Positions 25,166 through 34,280 of a stretch of DNA of 64,000 nt are shown piece by piece; positions within the stretch are counted from its first letter, which is position 1, and the number at the start of each line of letters is the position of its first letter. The notes below the pieces were generated by a model, which saw only the letters and a list, made by a program, of their open reading frames with translations, searched no databases and was not told where the DNA came from. This DNA is from Sediminibacterium sp. KACHI17 (lineage in GTDB: Bacteria; Bacteroidota; Bacteroidia; Chitinophagales; Chitinophagaceae): the NCBI RefSeq assembly GCF_040362915.1, contig NZ_AP029612.1, forward strand, positions 248,001 to 312,000, given 5' to 3'. The translations under genes were made by a program, and so were the position numbers.

Positions 25166-25238
25166 GCCGAAGTAGCTCAGCTGGTAGAGCAGCTGATTTG
25201 TAATCAGCAGGTCGCGGGTTCGAGTCCCATCTTCGGCT
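25166..25238 (+). tRNA. tRNA-Thr (anticodon TGT)
   Basis: A complete cloverleaf: acceptor GCCGAAG/CTTCGGC, D-arm GCTC...GAGC, anticodon stem GCTGA/TCAGC with loop TTTGTAA (TGT), T-loop TTCGAGT. The T-stem GCGGG/CCCAT has a C-A mismatch and a G-T pair. CCA is not encoded. It is the fifth unit of the 90-bp series and the only intact one. Confidence 0.92.
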
Positions 25239-25281
25239 CATTTTCATTTTGCTTTTGATTTCGGTCAGCAGCAAATGAAAA

Positions 25282-25364
25282 GGGCAGGTTCCAGAGCGGC
25301 CAAATGGGGCGGACTGTAAATCCGCTGTCTTTCGACTTCAGAGGTTCGAATCCTCTCCTGCCCA
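25282..25364 (+). tRNA. tRNA-Tyr (anticodon GTA)
   Basis: Acceptor GGGCAGG/CCTGCCC, anticodon arm GCGGA-CTGTAAA-TCCGC (GTA), long variable arm CTGTCTTTCGACTTCAG as expected for bacterial tRNA-Tyr, T-loop TTCGAAT, discriminator A. 83 nt; CCA not encoded. Confidence 0.95.
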
Positions 25365-25435
25365 CGGAATAAAGTAGTAATGAAAACATTGCTACAGCAT
25401 TCAAAAGTTCTTAAAAGCATTTGAAAAAGACTTAA

Positions 25436-25508
25436 GCGGGAGTAGCTCATTTGGTAGAGCGATAGCCTTCCAAGCTATAGGTGGCCAGTTCGAGCCTGGT
25501 CTCCCGCT
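25436..25508 (+). tRNA. tRNA-Gly (anticodon TCC)
   Basis: Acceptor GCGGGAG/CTCCCGC, anticodon loop CTTCCAA (TCC), T-loop TTCGAGC, discriminator T. 73 nt; CCA not encoded. Confidence 0.95.
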
Positions 25509-25546
25509 CTTTTTAGTTCTTTAAAGAAACAACAGCTGAAAAATAA

Positions 25547-25633
25547 GCCGTTGTAGCTCAGTGGTAGAGCATCCCGATGCAATCGGGAAGGTCGTGAGTT
25601 CTTAAAAAAAGACAACAGCTGAAAAGAATAAAA
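25547..25633 (+). repeat. Fifth truncated tRNA-like copy, built on tRNA-Thr(GGT)
   Basis: The 5' part is identical to the next tRNA-Thr (GCCGTTG, D-arm to GAGCA). The anticodon arm is replaced by TCCCGATGCAATCGGGA, the same module as in the 24806 array but with GCA in the anticodon position. It continues through AGGTCGTGAGTTC, then breaks off into an A-rich spacer that repeats the sequence before the copy (ACAACAGCTGAAAA). It lacks a 3' half. It lies 87 bp before the true tRNA. Confidence 0.88.
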
Positions 25634-25705
<72 letters not shown>

Positions 25706-25806
25706 CAAAGTGATGTATGAAATGTGATTCGCAGGGGCGGATAAGCAAAAAATAAACAAGTGGCGAAAGCCTTAGATTTTTAAAACACAACTAAAAACCG
25801 ATAAAA

Positions 25807-26994
25807 ATGTCTAAAGAGACCTTTAAGAGGGAGAAACCTCACGTAAACGTTGGTACTATTGGTCACGTTGACCACGGTAAAACCACCCTGACTGCTGCCA
25901 TTACGGACATCTTATCTAAGAAAGGTCTGGCACAGGCTAAGAAGTATGATGAGATCGATGGCGCTCCTGAAGAAAAAGAGCGTGGTATCACTATCAATAC
26001 TGCTCACGTAGAATATCAAACTGCTAACCGTCACTATGCGCACGTTGACTGTCCTGGTCACGCTGACTATGTGAAGAATATGATTACCGGTGCTGCCCAG
26101 ATGGATGGTGCGATCCTGGTAGTGGCTTCTACCGATGGTCCGATGCCACAAACAAAAGAGCACATCCTGCTTGCTCGTCAGGTAGGTGTACCTCGTATCG
26201 TAGTATTCATGAACAAGGTTGACCTTGTTGATGACGTTGAATTATTGGAGCTGGTTGAAATGGAGATCCGCGAACTGTTATCTTCTTACGGTTTCGATGG
26301 TGATAACACTCCAATCATCAAAGGTTCTGCAACTGGCGCTTTGGCTGGTGAAGAAAAATGGGTTAAATGCGTTGAAGAGCTGATGGAAGCTGTAGATACT
26401 TACATTCCATTGCCTCCACGTCCAGTAGATATGCCATTCCTGATGTCTGTAGAAGACGTATTCTCGATCACTGGTCGTGGTACTGTAGCTACAGGTCGTA
26501 TCGAGCGTGGTATCATTAAAGTAGGTGAAGCTGTTGAGATCGTAGGTCTGATGGATGCTCCTCTTTCTTCTACTGTAACAGGTGTTGAAATGTTCAAAAA
26601 ACTGTTGGATGAAGGTCAGGCTGGTGATAACGCAGGTCTGTTGCTCCGCGGTATTGAAAAGAAAGATATCCGTCGTGGTATGGTAATCTGTAAGCCAGGT
26701 TCTATCACTCCACACACTGACTTCAAAGGTGAGGTTTACGTACTGAGCAAAGAAGAAGGTGGACGTCACACTCCATTCTTCAATAAGTACCGTCCTCAGT
26801 TCTATTTCCGTACTACTGACGTAACTGGTGAAGTTACTTTGCCAGAAGGAACTGAAATGGTAATGCCTGGTGATAACATCAACCTTACTGTAAAACTGAT
26901 CCAGCCGATCGCGATGGAGAAAGGTCTGAAATTCGCTATCCGTGAAGGTGGACGTACAGTAGGTGCCGGTCAGGTTACTGAAATCATCAAATAA
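25807..26994 (+). CDS. tuf: Elongation factor Tu
   Basis: The 395-residue GTPase delivers aminoacyl-tRNA to the ribosome. The P-loop is GHVDHGKTT, the effector region is [15 protein letters not shown]3 is DCPGHADY and G4 is NKVD. Domains 2 and 3 follow normally to [13 protein letters not shown]. It lies about 100 nt downstream of the four tRNAs, in the conserved tRNA-tuf order, and probably shares their promoter at 24678. Codon use is strongly biased, as expected for a highly expressed gene. Confidence 0.99.
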   Translation: MSKETFKREKPHVNVGTIGHVDHGKTTLTAAITDILSKKGLAQAKKYDEIDGAPEEKERGITINTAHVEYQTANRHYAHVDCPGHADYVKNMITGAAQMDGAILVVASTDGPMPQTKEHILLARQVGVPRIVVFMNKVDLVDDVELLELVEMEIRELLSSYGFDGDNTPIIKGSATGALAGEEKWVKCVEELMEAVDTYIPLPPRPVDMPFLMSVEDVFSITGRGTVATGRIERGIIKVGEAVEIVGLMDAPLSSTVTGVEMFKKLLDEGQAGDNAGLLLRGIEKKDIRRGMVICKPGSITPHTDFKGEVYVLSKEEGGRHTPFFNKYRPQFYFRTTDVTGEVTLPEGTEMVMPGDNINLTVKLIQPIAMEKGLKFAIREGGRTVGAGQVTEIIK

Positions 26995-26996
26995 GC

Positions 26997-27098
26997 TATA
27001 AGCAGCAAGCTTTTAGCTTCAAGCAAATAGGTTTTTTTACTATATTTGCATACATAATCTAAAAGCTGTTCGTCTCTGGCGGATAGCTTTTAGCTTTC
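26997..27098. repeat. AGCTTTTAGCTT word repeats around a possible promoter
   Basis: TAAGCAGCAAGCTTTTAGC words at 26999-27028 face CTAAAAGC and ATAGCTTTTAGCTTTC at 27060-27098. TATATTTG at 27041-27048 between them resembles a -7 element for the tRNA-Trp-secE-nusG part, but no -33 element is evident. Confidence 0.55.
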
Positions 27099-27099
27099 T

Positions 27100-27171
27100 A
27101 CGGGCATAGTACAACGGTTAGTATAGAGGTCTCCAAAACCTTTGATCTGGGTTCGAATCCTAGTGCCCGTG
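27100..27171 (+). tRNA. tRNA-Trp (anticodon CCA)
   Basis: Acceptor ACGGGCA/TGCCCGT, anticodon loop CTCCAAA (CCA), T-loop TTCGAAT, discriminator G. It keeps the usual position between tuf and secE. Confidence 0.95.
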
Positions 27172-27182
27172 CTGAGATAAGT

Positions 27183-27254
27183 TGATGGTTAATAGACCAT
27201 AGACCATGGTCAGGAAAACGAGTTTTACCATGGACTATCGACCATGGACCATAA
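27183..27254. repeat. ACCATGGTC word-repeat hairpin before secE
   Basis: ATAGACCATAGACCATGGTC words at 27191-27211 face ACCATGGACTATCGACCATGG at 27228-27248. The repeat lies inside the transcribed tRNA-Trp-secE interval. Confidence 0.65.
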
Positions 27255-27264
27255 ACCAAAGAAC

Positions 27265-27459
27265 ATGAACAAAATCACCACATACTTCAAAGAAAGCTAT
27301 CAGGAACTGATGGAGAAAGTGACCTGGCCTACATGGTTACAACTTCAGCAGAGTACCGTTATTGTACTGGTAGCTACTGTGATCATCACCGCATTGGTTT
27401 GGGTGATGGATTTCTCCAGCAATCAGTTGCTGAAACTGGTTTATTCATTATTCAAGTAA
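27265..27459 (+). CDS. secE: Preprotein translocase subunit SecE
   Basis: The start at 27265 (MNKITTYFKESYQELMEKVTWPTW) gives a 64-residue SecE with the conserved amphipathic helix and VTWPTW, then one membrane span (STVIVLVATVIITALVWVMDF). An in-frame ATG 21 nt upstream is encoded by repeat sequence and is unlikely. It pairs with SecY and SecG in the membrane. It is followed 6 nt later by nusG. Confidence 0.96.
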   Translation: MNKITTYFKESYQELMEKVTWPTWLQLQQSTVIVLVATVIITALVWVMDFSSNQLLKLVYSLFK

Positions 27460-27465
27460 CAGAAC

Positions 27466-28077
27466 ATGGAAGCATCAGTAGTCGATAATAACACTGTTGA
27501 AACCACAGAAACACCACAGGATAATACCAAGTGGTACGTTTTGCGTGTAGTGAGTGGTAAAGAGCGTAAGGTAAAAGAGTATCTAGATAAAGATATTATC
27601 CGCAGTGGCTGGCAAGAAGTGATCAAGCAGATCTTCCTTCCCATGGAGAAAGTATACAAAGTGCAGAATGGTAAGAAAGTGATGCGCGAAAAAAACTACT
27701 TCCCCGGTTATGTGATGATGGAAGTACTGGATGGCAAACTGAATGATGACATGGTTCAGCACATCAGTAATATCAGTAACGTCATGCACTTCCTGACAGA
27801 TGGTAAAGGTTCTAAAGGAAATATCATTTCTCTTCGTAAAAGTGAAGTGAATAAGATGTTGGGTAAGGTAGATGAAATGAATGATCAGGGTGTTACCATG
27901 AGTGAACCATTCATTATCGGAGAAACCATCAAGATCATTGAAGGTCCTTTCAACGACTTCAACGGCGTGATCGAAGAAGTGAATGATGAAAAGAAAAAAT
28001 TGAAAGTAACTGTAAAGATCTTCGGTCGCTCTACACCTGTAGAATTGAACTATATGCAGGTAGAAAAACTGAGTTAA
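27466..28077 (+). CDS. nusG: Transcription termination/antitermination protein NusG
   Basis: The 203-residue protein has an acidic N-terminal extension, the NGN domain from about 22 (WYVLRVVSGKERKVKEYL, FFPGYVMMEVL-like block) and the C-terminal KOW domain with GETIKIIEGPFNDFNGVIEEV. It binds RNA polymerase and links it to Rho or the ribosome. A strong terminator follows at once, so transcription does not run into ribosomal genes as in most bacteria. Confidence 0.98.
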   Translation: MEASVVDNNTVETTETPQDNTKWYVLRVVSGKERKVKEYLDKDIIRSGWQEVIKQIFLPMEKVYKVQNGKKVMREKNYFPGYVMMEVLDGKLNDDMVQHISNISNVMHFLTDGKGSKGNIISLRKSEVNKMLGKVDEMNDQGVTMSEPFIIGETIKIIEGPFNDFNGVIEEVNDEKKKLKVTVKIFGRSTPVELNYMQVEKLS

Positions 28078-28100
28078 GATTTTTCTTCTTAAATAATGAA

Positions 28101-28130
28101 AAGGCTATCCACTCCGGATAGCCTTTTTTT
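28101..28130 (+). terminator. Terminator of the tuf-secE-nusG unit
   Basis: AAGGCTATCC (28101-28110) pairs with GGATAGCCTT (28116-28125), loop ACTCC, followed by T-run to 28130. It separates nusG from unrelated genes. Confidence 0.93.
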
Positions 28131-28203
28131 ATCGATACATGAGTGGTAAGGCTCTTTTTGTCGGGTTGAGTAACTTCGATTTTTCTGCTTAACCCTTACA
28201 CAT

Positions 28204-28815
28204 ATGCTTACCCGAAGAATTCATTATTATTCCGGTGTGACGATCGCCTTGTTTGTGACGCTTCATTTGATCAACCATACAGTTAGTCTGATCAGCATCG
28301 AAAAGCATATAGACATGATGACTCAGTTGCGAAAAATCTATCGTAACATTTTTGCAGAAATACTTTTACTCTCTGCTGTCGGTGTTCAGATCTACTCTGG
28401 GTTACAACTCTACAGATCAAAATATAAAACCGCGAAAGGTTTTTATGAAAAATTACAACTGTGGTCAGGGTTATACTTGGCAATATTTTTTGTGATTCAT
28501 TTATCAGCAATGATGGTAGGCAGATTCATCTTGGAATTAGATACCAATTTTTATTTTGGTGCAGCAGGACTGAATCATTTCCCAGTCAACTTATTCTTTA
28601 TTCCTTATTATTCTTTAGCCATATTTTCATTTTTCGCACACCTCGCTTCGATTCATTATCAGAAGATGAAAAGTAGGCATAAGGATGCAGGCATTCAATC
28701 AGGGATCATTCTGTCTATTGGGGTAATTATGATTTTTTTATTGATGTATGGTTTGACCCATGGATTCCAAGGAATTAGTATACCTGATGCGTATGGGATA
28801 CTTGTTGGAAAATAA
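28204..28815 (+). CDS. Multi-span membrane protein, possible b-type cytochrome
   Basis: The 203-residue protein has five hydrophobic spans (about 10-28, 50-68, 84-105, 128-150, 168-188). Histidines sit inside or at span edges: HYYSG, LHLINH, FVIHLSAM, HLASIHY. This resembles the heme-ligand pattern of succinate dehydrogenase-type cytochrome b subunits, but I cannot assign a family. No flavoprotein or iron-sulfur partner is adjacent. It is the first gene of the segment inserted between nusG and rplK. Confidence 0.55.
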   Translation: MLTRRIHYYSGVTIALFVTLHLINHTVSLISIEKHIDMMTQLRKIYRNIFAEILLLSAVGVQIYSGLQLYRSKYKTAKGFYEKLQLWSGLYLAIFFVIHLSAMMVGRFILELDTNFYFGAAGLNHFPVNLFFIPYYSLAIFSFFAHLASIHYQKMKSRHKDAGIQSGIILSIGVIMIFLLMYGLTHGFQGISIPDAYGILVGK

Positions 28816-28896
28816 TTGTTTAAATTGTTAACTGATGTGAGAGACATACGCTTTGCATATTGAATCTATCAACAATCATCAGTTAAACAAATAGCC

Positions 28897-29589
28897 ATGC
28901 CGATCAGTCATTTTACTAAACAGCCAATCCGGGAATTTGAATTGATTCGAGGTCATGAGATCCGCCCTGCGATCTTTGATTTGATACGAACTGAATATCC
29001 TGATTTTACCAATGAGAGCTGCATCTCTTTAGAAGAACTGAATAAGTACAGAAGACTTTACCTGGTTCAATTAGTGGAGGAGGAAAAAGGAGAGTTGGCT
29101 TTACTGGATAAGGATGTTATGCAGGCTATGAAAGACAATCTGATTTACGCAGAGAATATTGAACCGGAAATAGATACAAATGTAACGATCGGACAAAGAC
29201 TAGCTGATCGTATCGCCGAATTTGGCGGCAGCTGGTTTTTTATCATTTCTTTTTTCTGTTTTTTGGCGGGATGGATTATTTTGAATGTTTGGATACTCGC
29301 AAATAAAGCATTTGATCCTTATCCGTTTATTTTATTGAACTTAATGCTTTCTTGTATTGCAGCCATACAGGCGCCAGTTATCATGATGAGTCAGAACAGA
29401 CAAGAACAGAAAGACCGACAAAGAGCCGAGCATGATTATAAGATCAATTTAAAGGCAGAATTAGAGATCAAATTACTGAGTGAGAAAATCGATCATCTGT
29501 TGGTGCACCAAAATAAAAAATTATTGGAGATACAAGAAATGCAAATCGATTATCTGGAAGATCTAATGAAGAAAATTGGTAAACATTAA
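28897..29589 (+). CDS. DUF1003 membrane protein
   Basis: The 230-residue protein matches DUF1003: LADRIAEFGGSWFFIISF, the second span, DPYPFILLNLMLSCIAAIQAPVIMMSQNRQEQKDR and a C-terminal coiled-coil-like region (LKAELEIKLLSEKIDHLL). The two spans lie at about 108-130 and 143-166. The function is unknown. Confidence 0.88.
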   Translation: MPISHFTKQPIREFELIRGHEIRPAIFDLIRTEYPDFTNESCISLEELNKYRRLYLVQLVEEEKGELALLDKDVMQAMKDNLIYAENIEPEIDTNVTIGQRLADRIAEFGGSWFFIISFFCFLAGWIILNVWILANKAFDPYPFILLNLMLSCIAAIQAPVIMMSQNRQEQKDRQRAEHDYKINLKAELEIKLLSEKIDHLLVHQNKKLLEIQEMQIDYLEDLMKKIGKH

Positions 29590-29612
29590 TATTCACCGTT
29601 TATTCAACCTGT

Positions 29613-30449
29613 ATGAAAAGAACAATCTATCCTTGTTTGTGGTTCAATAACAATGCCGCAGAAGCTGCAAACTTTTATTGTAATGTATTTGACGATGCAA
29701 AATTACTAGACTCGAACGCTATTGTTAGTCGTATTGAGATAGGGGGTATGACCTTTATGATGTTGAATGGCGGCCCCAAATATGTAATGACACCGGCCAT
29801 CTCTTATTTTGTGTATTGCGATGGCGAACATAAAATCGAAAGATTATATGATCTTTTGAAAGAAGGTGGCAAAGTAATGATGCCCTTGGATAAATATGAC
29901 TGGAGTCCACGTTATGCCTGGATCGAAGATCGTTTTGGTGTGAACTGGCAACTGGATGTCGAAGCGATCAATAGTCCACAAAAGATCGTTCCAAACCTCT
30001 TGTTTGTGAATTCGAAAAATAGTTGGGTGCATGCTGCGAGAGAAAAGTATACTTCTGTGTTCAAACCATCTATGTTATTAATGGATATGGCATATCCACC
30101 TCAAGCAGGGATGCCTGATGGCAGTTTGTTATTTGCACAATTCAAACTCAATGGATTTATCATGAATGCCATGAGTAGTACGCTCCAACACGATTATGAT
30201 TTTTCGCCAGGTAATTCTTTTGTAGTGGAATGCGATTCTCAGGAAGAGATCGATTATTTCTGGGAAACATTGGGTAAAAATGGTCGTTATGATATGTGTG
30301 GCTGGCTGGCAGATGAATTTGGTGTTTCTTGGCAAATTGTTCCATCTATGCTGCCTCAATTAATGAGCGATCCTGAAAAAGGACCTCGTGTCATACAGGC
30401 ATTTTTAAAAATGCAGAAGTTTGACATACAGACTTTGTTAGGTGCTTGA
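29613..30449 (+). CDS. Two-domain PhnB/VOC-like protein
   Basis: The 278-residue protein is a tandem of two PhnB-like (PF06983-type) domains. The first (1-115) has PCLWFNNNAAEAANFYCNVFDD and WIEDRFGVNWQLD. The second (about 125-275) has NLLFVNSKN, FSPGNSFVVECDSQEEIDYFWETL and WLADEFGVSWQIVPSML. Such proteins are often annotated as 3-demethylubiquinone methyltransferase-like, but activity is not established for most. The DRFGVNWQ/DEFGVSWQ repeat confirms an internal duplication. Confidence 0.85.
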   Translation: MKRTIYPCLWFNNNAAEAANFYCNVFDDAKLLDSNAIVSRIEIGGMTFMMLNGGPKYVMTPAISYFVYCDGEHKIERLYDLLKEGGKVMMPLDKYDWSPRYAWIEDRFGVNWQLDVEAINSPQKIVPNLLFVNSKNSWVHAAREKYTSVFKPSMLLMDMAYPPQAGMPDGSLLFAQFKLNGFIMNAMSSTLQHDYDFSPGNSFVVECDSQEEIDYFWETLGKNGRYDMCGWLADEFGVSWQIVPSMLPQLMSDPEKGPRVIQAFLKMQKFDIQTLLGA

Positions 30450-30525
30450 ATTTTTTTTTATTACAAGCTTAATATTTTTGAGACGATAGCGACTCATAGA
30501 AAACAATCAATCATAAATATTTTTC

Positions 30526-31764
30526 ATGAAGATCGCTATCCTTACCTTGGGCACCAGAGGTGATGTCCAACCCTATGCTGTTCTTGGTCAGGCGCTAAAG
30601 CAACGTGGGCATGATGTAGTATTAAGCACAGCCAAAAATTTTGAAAAGCTGGTGACTTCTTATGGACTGCGTTTTGTACCTGTTGAGATTGATTTTCAGG
30701 AATTGATTGAATCAGACGATGCAAAAAAAATCATGAAGAATCCTTTTCGGATGAAGAGGTATTTACGTGATACGATCTTTCCCAAGATGAGTGATGCATT
30801 TCAAACCTTTTATCAACTTGCACAAGAAAACGATAAAGTCTTATTCCATATTAAAACACTCTGTGACTATTTCGCTGATCGATTTCCTGGTAAAATGATC
30901 AGAACAGATGTGATTCCTGCAGGGGAACCTACTAAAGCCTTTCCTAATCCTGTTTTCAGTGCTTTGGGATTGCCGTCAATGATGAATAGATTTACTTATC
31001 GTTTGACTGAGCTGGGATTAAAAATGTGGAAGAAGCCCATTTTAGCTATTCGCGAGAAAGCAGGACTATCAGCCATATTTGTAAAACCATCACTCCCTTC
31101 CTTATATGGAATAAGCGAACATGTATTGCCTAGGCCTGATGATTATCCTTCAAATAGTTATTTTACTGGATTTTGGTTGGATGAAAGTCAACAATCTCTA
31201 GACGAAGATCTAGTCCAATTCCTACGATCAGGAGAACCCCCATTGCTTATAACATTCGGCAGTATGCCGTTCGAAAATAAAGTTGGACTTACAAATTTGA
31301 TCAGATCAATTGTTGTCCAACAAAAAATCAGGGTTCTAGTAATTAAGGGATGGGGGTTGAATGATACCAATGATCTTGAGATTATTGATGGGGTGAAAGT
31401 GATTCACGCAGCACCTCACAGTGTATTGCTACCCTATGTAAAAGCAGTTGTCCATCATGGAGGTGTAGGAACAACCGCTGCCTGCTTAAGCGCAGGTAAA
31501 CCTATGTTCATTTGCCCAATACTTTATCCATTTGGTGATCAGCTGTTTTGGGGAAATATAGTGCATCAAAATGGTTGGGGTGTTAAACCTGTTCCATTAA
31601 AAAAAATAAACGAAAAGATATTGAATGAAAAGGTAAGGGAGCTTTTACATAACTCAACTTTTTACACATCTACAGAAGAGCTTGCCCGCCGCTTAAAAGA
31701 AGAGGATGGCATCACAAAAGCGATTCAATTTATTGAAAATGATATTTCTCAATCAAACACATAA
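30526..31764 (+). CDS. UGT-type glycosyltransferase (GT1 family)
   Basis: The 412-residue protein has the GT-B layout of antibiotic and sterol glucosyltransferases. The N-terminal domain starts TLGTRGDVQPYAVLGQALKQRGHDV. The C-terminal nucleotide-sugar site is HHGGVGTTAACLSAGKPMFICPILYPFGDQLFWGN, ending with the usual DQ pair. The acceptor is probably a lipid or small hydrophobic molecule; it cannot be told. Its last 16 nt overlap the convergent algH-like gene. Confidence 0.9.
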   Translation: MKIAILTLGTRGDVQPYAVLGQALKQRGHDVVLSTAKNFEKLVTSYGLRFVPVEIDFQELIESDDAKKIMKNPFRMKRYLRDTIFPKMSDAFQTFYQLAQENDKVLFHIKTLCDYFADRFPGKMIRTDVIPAGEPTKAFPNPVFSALGLPSMMNRFTYRLTELGLKMWKKPILAIREKAGLSAIFVKPSLPSLYGISEHVLPRPDDYPSNSYFTGFWLDESQQSLDEDLVQFLRSGEPPLLITFGSMPFENKVGLTNLIRSIVVQQKIRVLVIKGWGLNDTNDLEIIDGVKVIHAAPHSVLLPYVKAVVHHGGVGTTAACLSAGKPMFICPILYPFGDQLFWGNIVHQNGWGVKPVPLKKINEKILNEKVRELLHNSTFYTSTEELARRLKEEDGITKAIQFIENDISQSNT

Positions 31765-32210
31765 GAAGTGGGATGTTCTGAAATGATCCAACTTCCTTCT
31801 TTGATCTCATCTTCCAATTGTTGAGGATCCCATCCGGCATAGCCAATGAATAAACGAATATCTTTTTCAGTAAGTGTTTGGTTTTTTAAGTGCATCAATA
31901 CCTGTTGAAAATCGCCTCCATAATACAGGTCATCTTTGATCCATAATCCACCTTCAATCAAGTCGGCTCTCCGATGTAGGAAGAAAAGATTCTCCTGATC
32001 TACAGGACCGCCAATAAAAATAGGAATAGGTGGGTAATTGATAAACTCACTCAGTTCATTCAGATTTCGTTTCAATGGAAAATGAAGAACGAAACCAACA
32101 GCACCTCTGTCATTATGCTCAACTAATAGAATAGGAGTATTGACAAAGTTGGGATCATTGATATCTGGAGTACTGATAATGACTTTGCCTAATAATGAAG
32201 CATTTTCCAT
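31749..32210 (-). CDS. YqgE/AlgH (UPF0301) family protein, short form
   Basis: The protein has 153 residues. Family blocks are GKVIISTPDINDPNFVNTPILLVEHNDRGAVGFVLH, IFIGGPVDQENLFFLH and FIGYAGWDPQQLEDEIKEGSWII. It ends at PTSYVFD, roughly 30 residues before the usual C-terminus, and the stop lies within the convergent glycosyltransferase gene. The C-terminal loss may be real truncation by that neighbour. Function is poorly known. Confidence 0.85.
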   Translation of the reverse strand: MENASLLGKVIISTPDINDPNFVNTPILLVEHNDRGAVGFVLHFPLKRNLNELSEFINYPPIPIFIGGPVDQENLFFLHRRADLIEGGLWIKDDLYYGGDFQQVLMHLKNQTLTEKDIRLFIGYAGWDPQQLEDEIKEGSWIISEHPTSYVFD

Positions 32211-32311
32211 AGTAAAAGATGAGTCGTCAAAATTACTTGAAATTTTTATCGGATACTGTAATTGAATTGTTTACCAATAAGCCGAAGTCCTGCTAACCGC
32301 ATAGATGGATT

Positions 32312-33019
32312 TTATTTCTTTAGTAAGTCTTCCAAAACTCCTTTATAATGATTTCCAACTGGAACAGAGAAACTGCCTAATTCAATCTGGTGATTACTAA
32401 AAATGGTAATCTTCTTTTTATGAACGATATACGATTTATGTACACGCAAAAAATCAGAAGATAGTTCCTGTTCCAACTGTCCGATCCTGTATTTGATCAT
32501 CAGTTTTTTTCCATCAATAAAATGAAGTTGGATATAATCTTTAAAACTTTCGATAAAAAGAATATCTGGTTCACTTACCTGATAGGTTTTTGTACCGGAT
32601 TGAAGCAGTAATATTTTTTGTGATTGTAATGGTATTTTCTGTACATCGTCAGCAGCATTATGATTCCATCTTCTGTAAAATTTCTCTATTGAGGCCATAA
32701 AGCGCTCAAAACTGATGGGTTTTAACAGGTAGTCAACTATATCGAGTTCATAGCCATCCATTGCATAGTCTCGATATGCGGTGGTGAAAATTACTGGAGG
32801 TGCAGGTTTTAGTATTCTGAGTAGTTCTATGCCTGTCAATTTAGGCATCTGGATATCGAGGAAAAGTAAATCAATTTTGTTGATTCTAAGGAAAGCGGCG
32901 GCTTCCATAGCATTTGAACAAGAGCCACTCAGCTCCAGCAACCCTGATTCGTGAACATGCTTCTGCAATAATTGAATAGCCAGGGGTTCATCATCTACAA
33001 TTAAACATGTTGCATTCAT
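32312..33019 (-). CDS. LytTR-type response regulator
   Basis: The 235-residue protein has a receiver domain with acidic pocket Asp9-Asp10, phosphoacceptor Asp55 (LFLDIQMPKLTG) and Lys100 (YLLKPIS), then a LytTR DNA-binding domain from about 135 (EPDILFIESFKDYIQLHFIDG, FLRVHKSYIVHKKKI). Its start overlaps the stop of the kinase gene by 4 nt, so the pair is co-translated. Targets may include the divergent serine-hydrolase genes, but this is inference. Confidence 0.95.
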   Translation of the reverse strand: MNATCLIVDDEPLAIQLLQKHVHESGLLELSGSCSNAMEAAAFLRINKIDLLFLDIQMPKLTGIELLRILKPAPPVIFTTAYRDYAMDGYELDIVDYLLKPISFERFMASIEKFYRRWNHNAADDVQKIPLQSQKILLLQSGTKTYQVSEPDILFIESFKDYIQLHFIDGKKLMIKYRIGQLEQELSSDFLRVHKSYIVHKKKITIFSNHQIELGSFSVPVGNHYKGVLEDLLKK

Positions 33020-34077
33020 ACCAATGGAACCTGCATTTTTACTTCAAAGATTTCATTTCTATCTATTACCCTTAACAAATAACAATCGGGAAAAAGTATC
33101 TCAAGTCTTTGCTTGAGATTTGTCAAGCCAATACCCGTATCCTTATTTTCACCGGACATGAAATTATTAGTGGTTATTAAAGTTAATTGATTGTTTTCAG
33201 CTTTTAATGTGATACAAAATATGATAGGCCCTGTAGTTTGTTCAGCCCCATGTTTAAACATGTTCTCAATGATAGGAACTAATAACAATGGAGCTATCCT
33301 GTATTGTTGATCTTTTTCATGTGAAAATTGAATACTTAAACGATCGCCAAATCGCATTTTGCCAAGATCAAGATAATTTCTAAGAAACTGAATTTCATTG
33401 TCTAAAGAAACATAGCTGGCATTACATCTGTACAATAGGTAGTCAAGTAGTTGTGAAAGCTTGTCAATGGTTGATGCTGTTTCAGTAGATTGCTGAATGG
33501 CGAGAGAATAAATATTATTCAGGGTGTTGAACAAGAAATGAGGGTTGATCTGTGCTTTAAGCGCTTCTAATCTAGCGCTTATCTTTTCTTTTTCGATCTC
33601 TGCCTGCTTTCTCAAAATACGTTGTCTATCTATCAACAGATAAAAAATGATAAATGGCAGCGCCCCGGAAACTATGCTAATGATGTAGTAGTTCAATAGT
33701 ATTGAAAACTGGCTAAATATTTTCCATATCGATTCCTGCTCGCCAAAATTCCCCCCTAGTATCGGTTCTAGTACATAGATGACTAAAACCCTGTTAAGTA
33801 TTGCAATTGTATAAATTCCGATACACAGCTCAACGATGCCGCGTATGATTTGTTTTTTGTCGAGTAGGAAAGGAAGTACTCTAACAGTACTTAAATAACT
33901 GACTGCTATAACTGCTAGAAGATGAATGAAAACAGTAACTGCCCTTTCTGATGTACTGAATTGATGTCTAAGTGTATCCGATCTTTCATTGAATAGATAT
34001 TGAGTGAGGTATACAATATAAATGATCAGCCAGAATAGAATGTGTAATACGTATCTGTTTTCTTTTTTCAATTTCAT
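33016..34077 (-). CDS. LytS/YehU-type sensor histidine kinase
   Basis: The 353-residue kinase has four membrane spans (about 10-28, 47-65, 82-102, 126-150), a coiled-coil linker and His180 in QINPHFLFNTLNNIYSL, the phosphoacceptor of this kinase class. The ATPase part includes PLLLVPIIENMFKHG and TGIGLTNLKQRL. It has no separate periplasmic sensor domain, so it probably senses through the membrane or short loops. Transcribed with the LytTR regulator. Confidence 0.95.
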   Translation of the reverse strand: MKLKKENRYVLHILFWLIIYIVYLTQYLFNERSDTLRHQFSTSERAVTVFIHLLAVIAVSYLSTVRVLPFLLDKKQIIRGIVELCIGIYTIAILNRVLVIYVLEPILGGNFGEQESIWKIFSQFSILLNYYIISIVSGALPFIIFYLLIDRQRILRKQAEIEKEKISARLEALKAQINPHFLFNTLNNIYSLAIQQSTETASTIDKLSQLLDYLLYRCNASYVSLDNEIQFLRNYLDLGKMRFGDRLSIQFSHEKDQQYRIAPLLLVPIIENMFKHGAEQTTGPIIFCITLKAENNQLTLITTNNFMSGENKDTGIGLTNLKQRLEILFPDCYLLRVIDRNEIFEVKMQVPLV

Positions 34078-34280
34078 CAGGTAAGTGATATCAATAAAAA
34101 TAGAAAAATGTTATTATCCGGTCAGCCATTATAGACGAAATAGCGGAAATCGCATACAAAATGATGCGTTTCGGTTGCTCAAGTGAATATGTATTGTTTG
34201 TCTTCGATAGGCCCCGTTTCGAAGAATATGCTGCAATCATGGTGTGATTGATATAGAGATTTGCCAAAACGATAACCTAC

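Noticed and set aside
24740..25274. Minus-strand reading frames encoding a repeated peptide (FTFCSVVIRLKVRDLP...)
   Set aside because: They are the complement of the 90-bp tRNA-like repeats and of tRNA-Thr; the peptide repeat simply mirrors the DNA repeat.
24806..25633. Functional tRNA-Phe, tRNA-Ser or tRNA-Cys from the odd anticodon loops (GAA, GGA, GCA)
   Set aside because: No T-arm and no 3' acceptor strand follow within the unit, so a cloverleaf cannot close.
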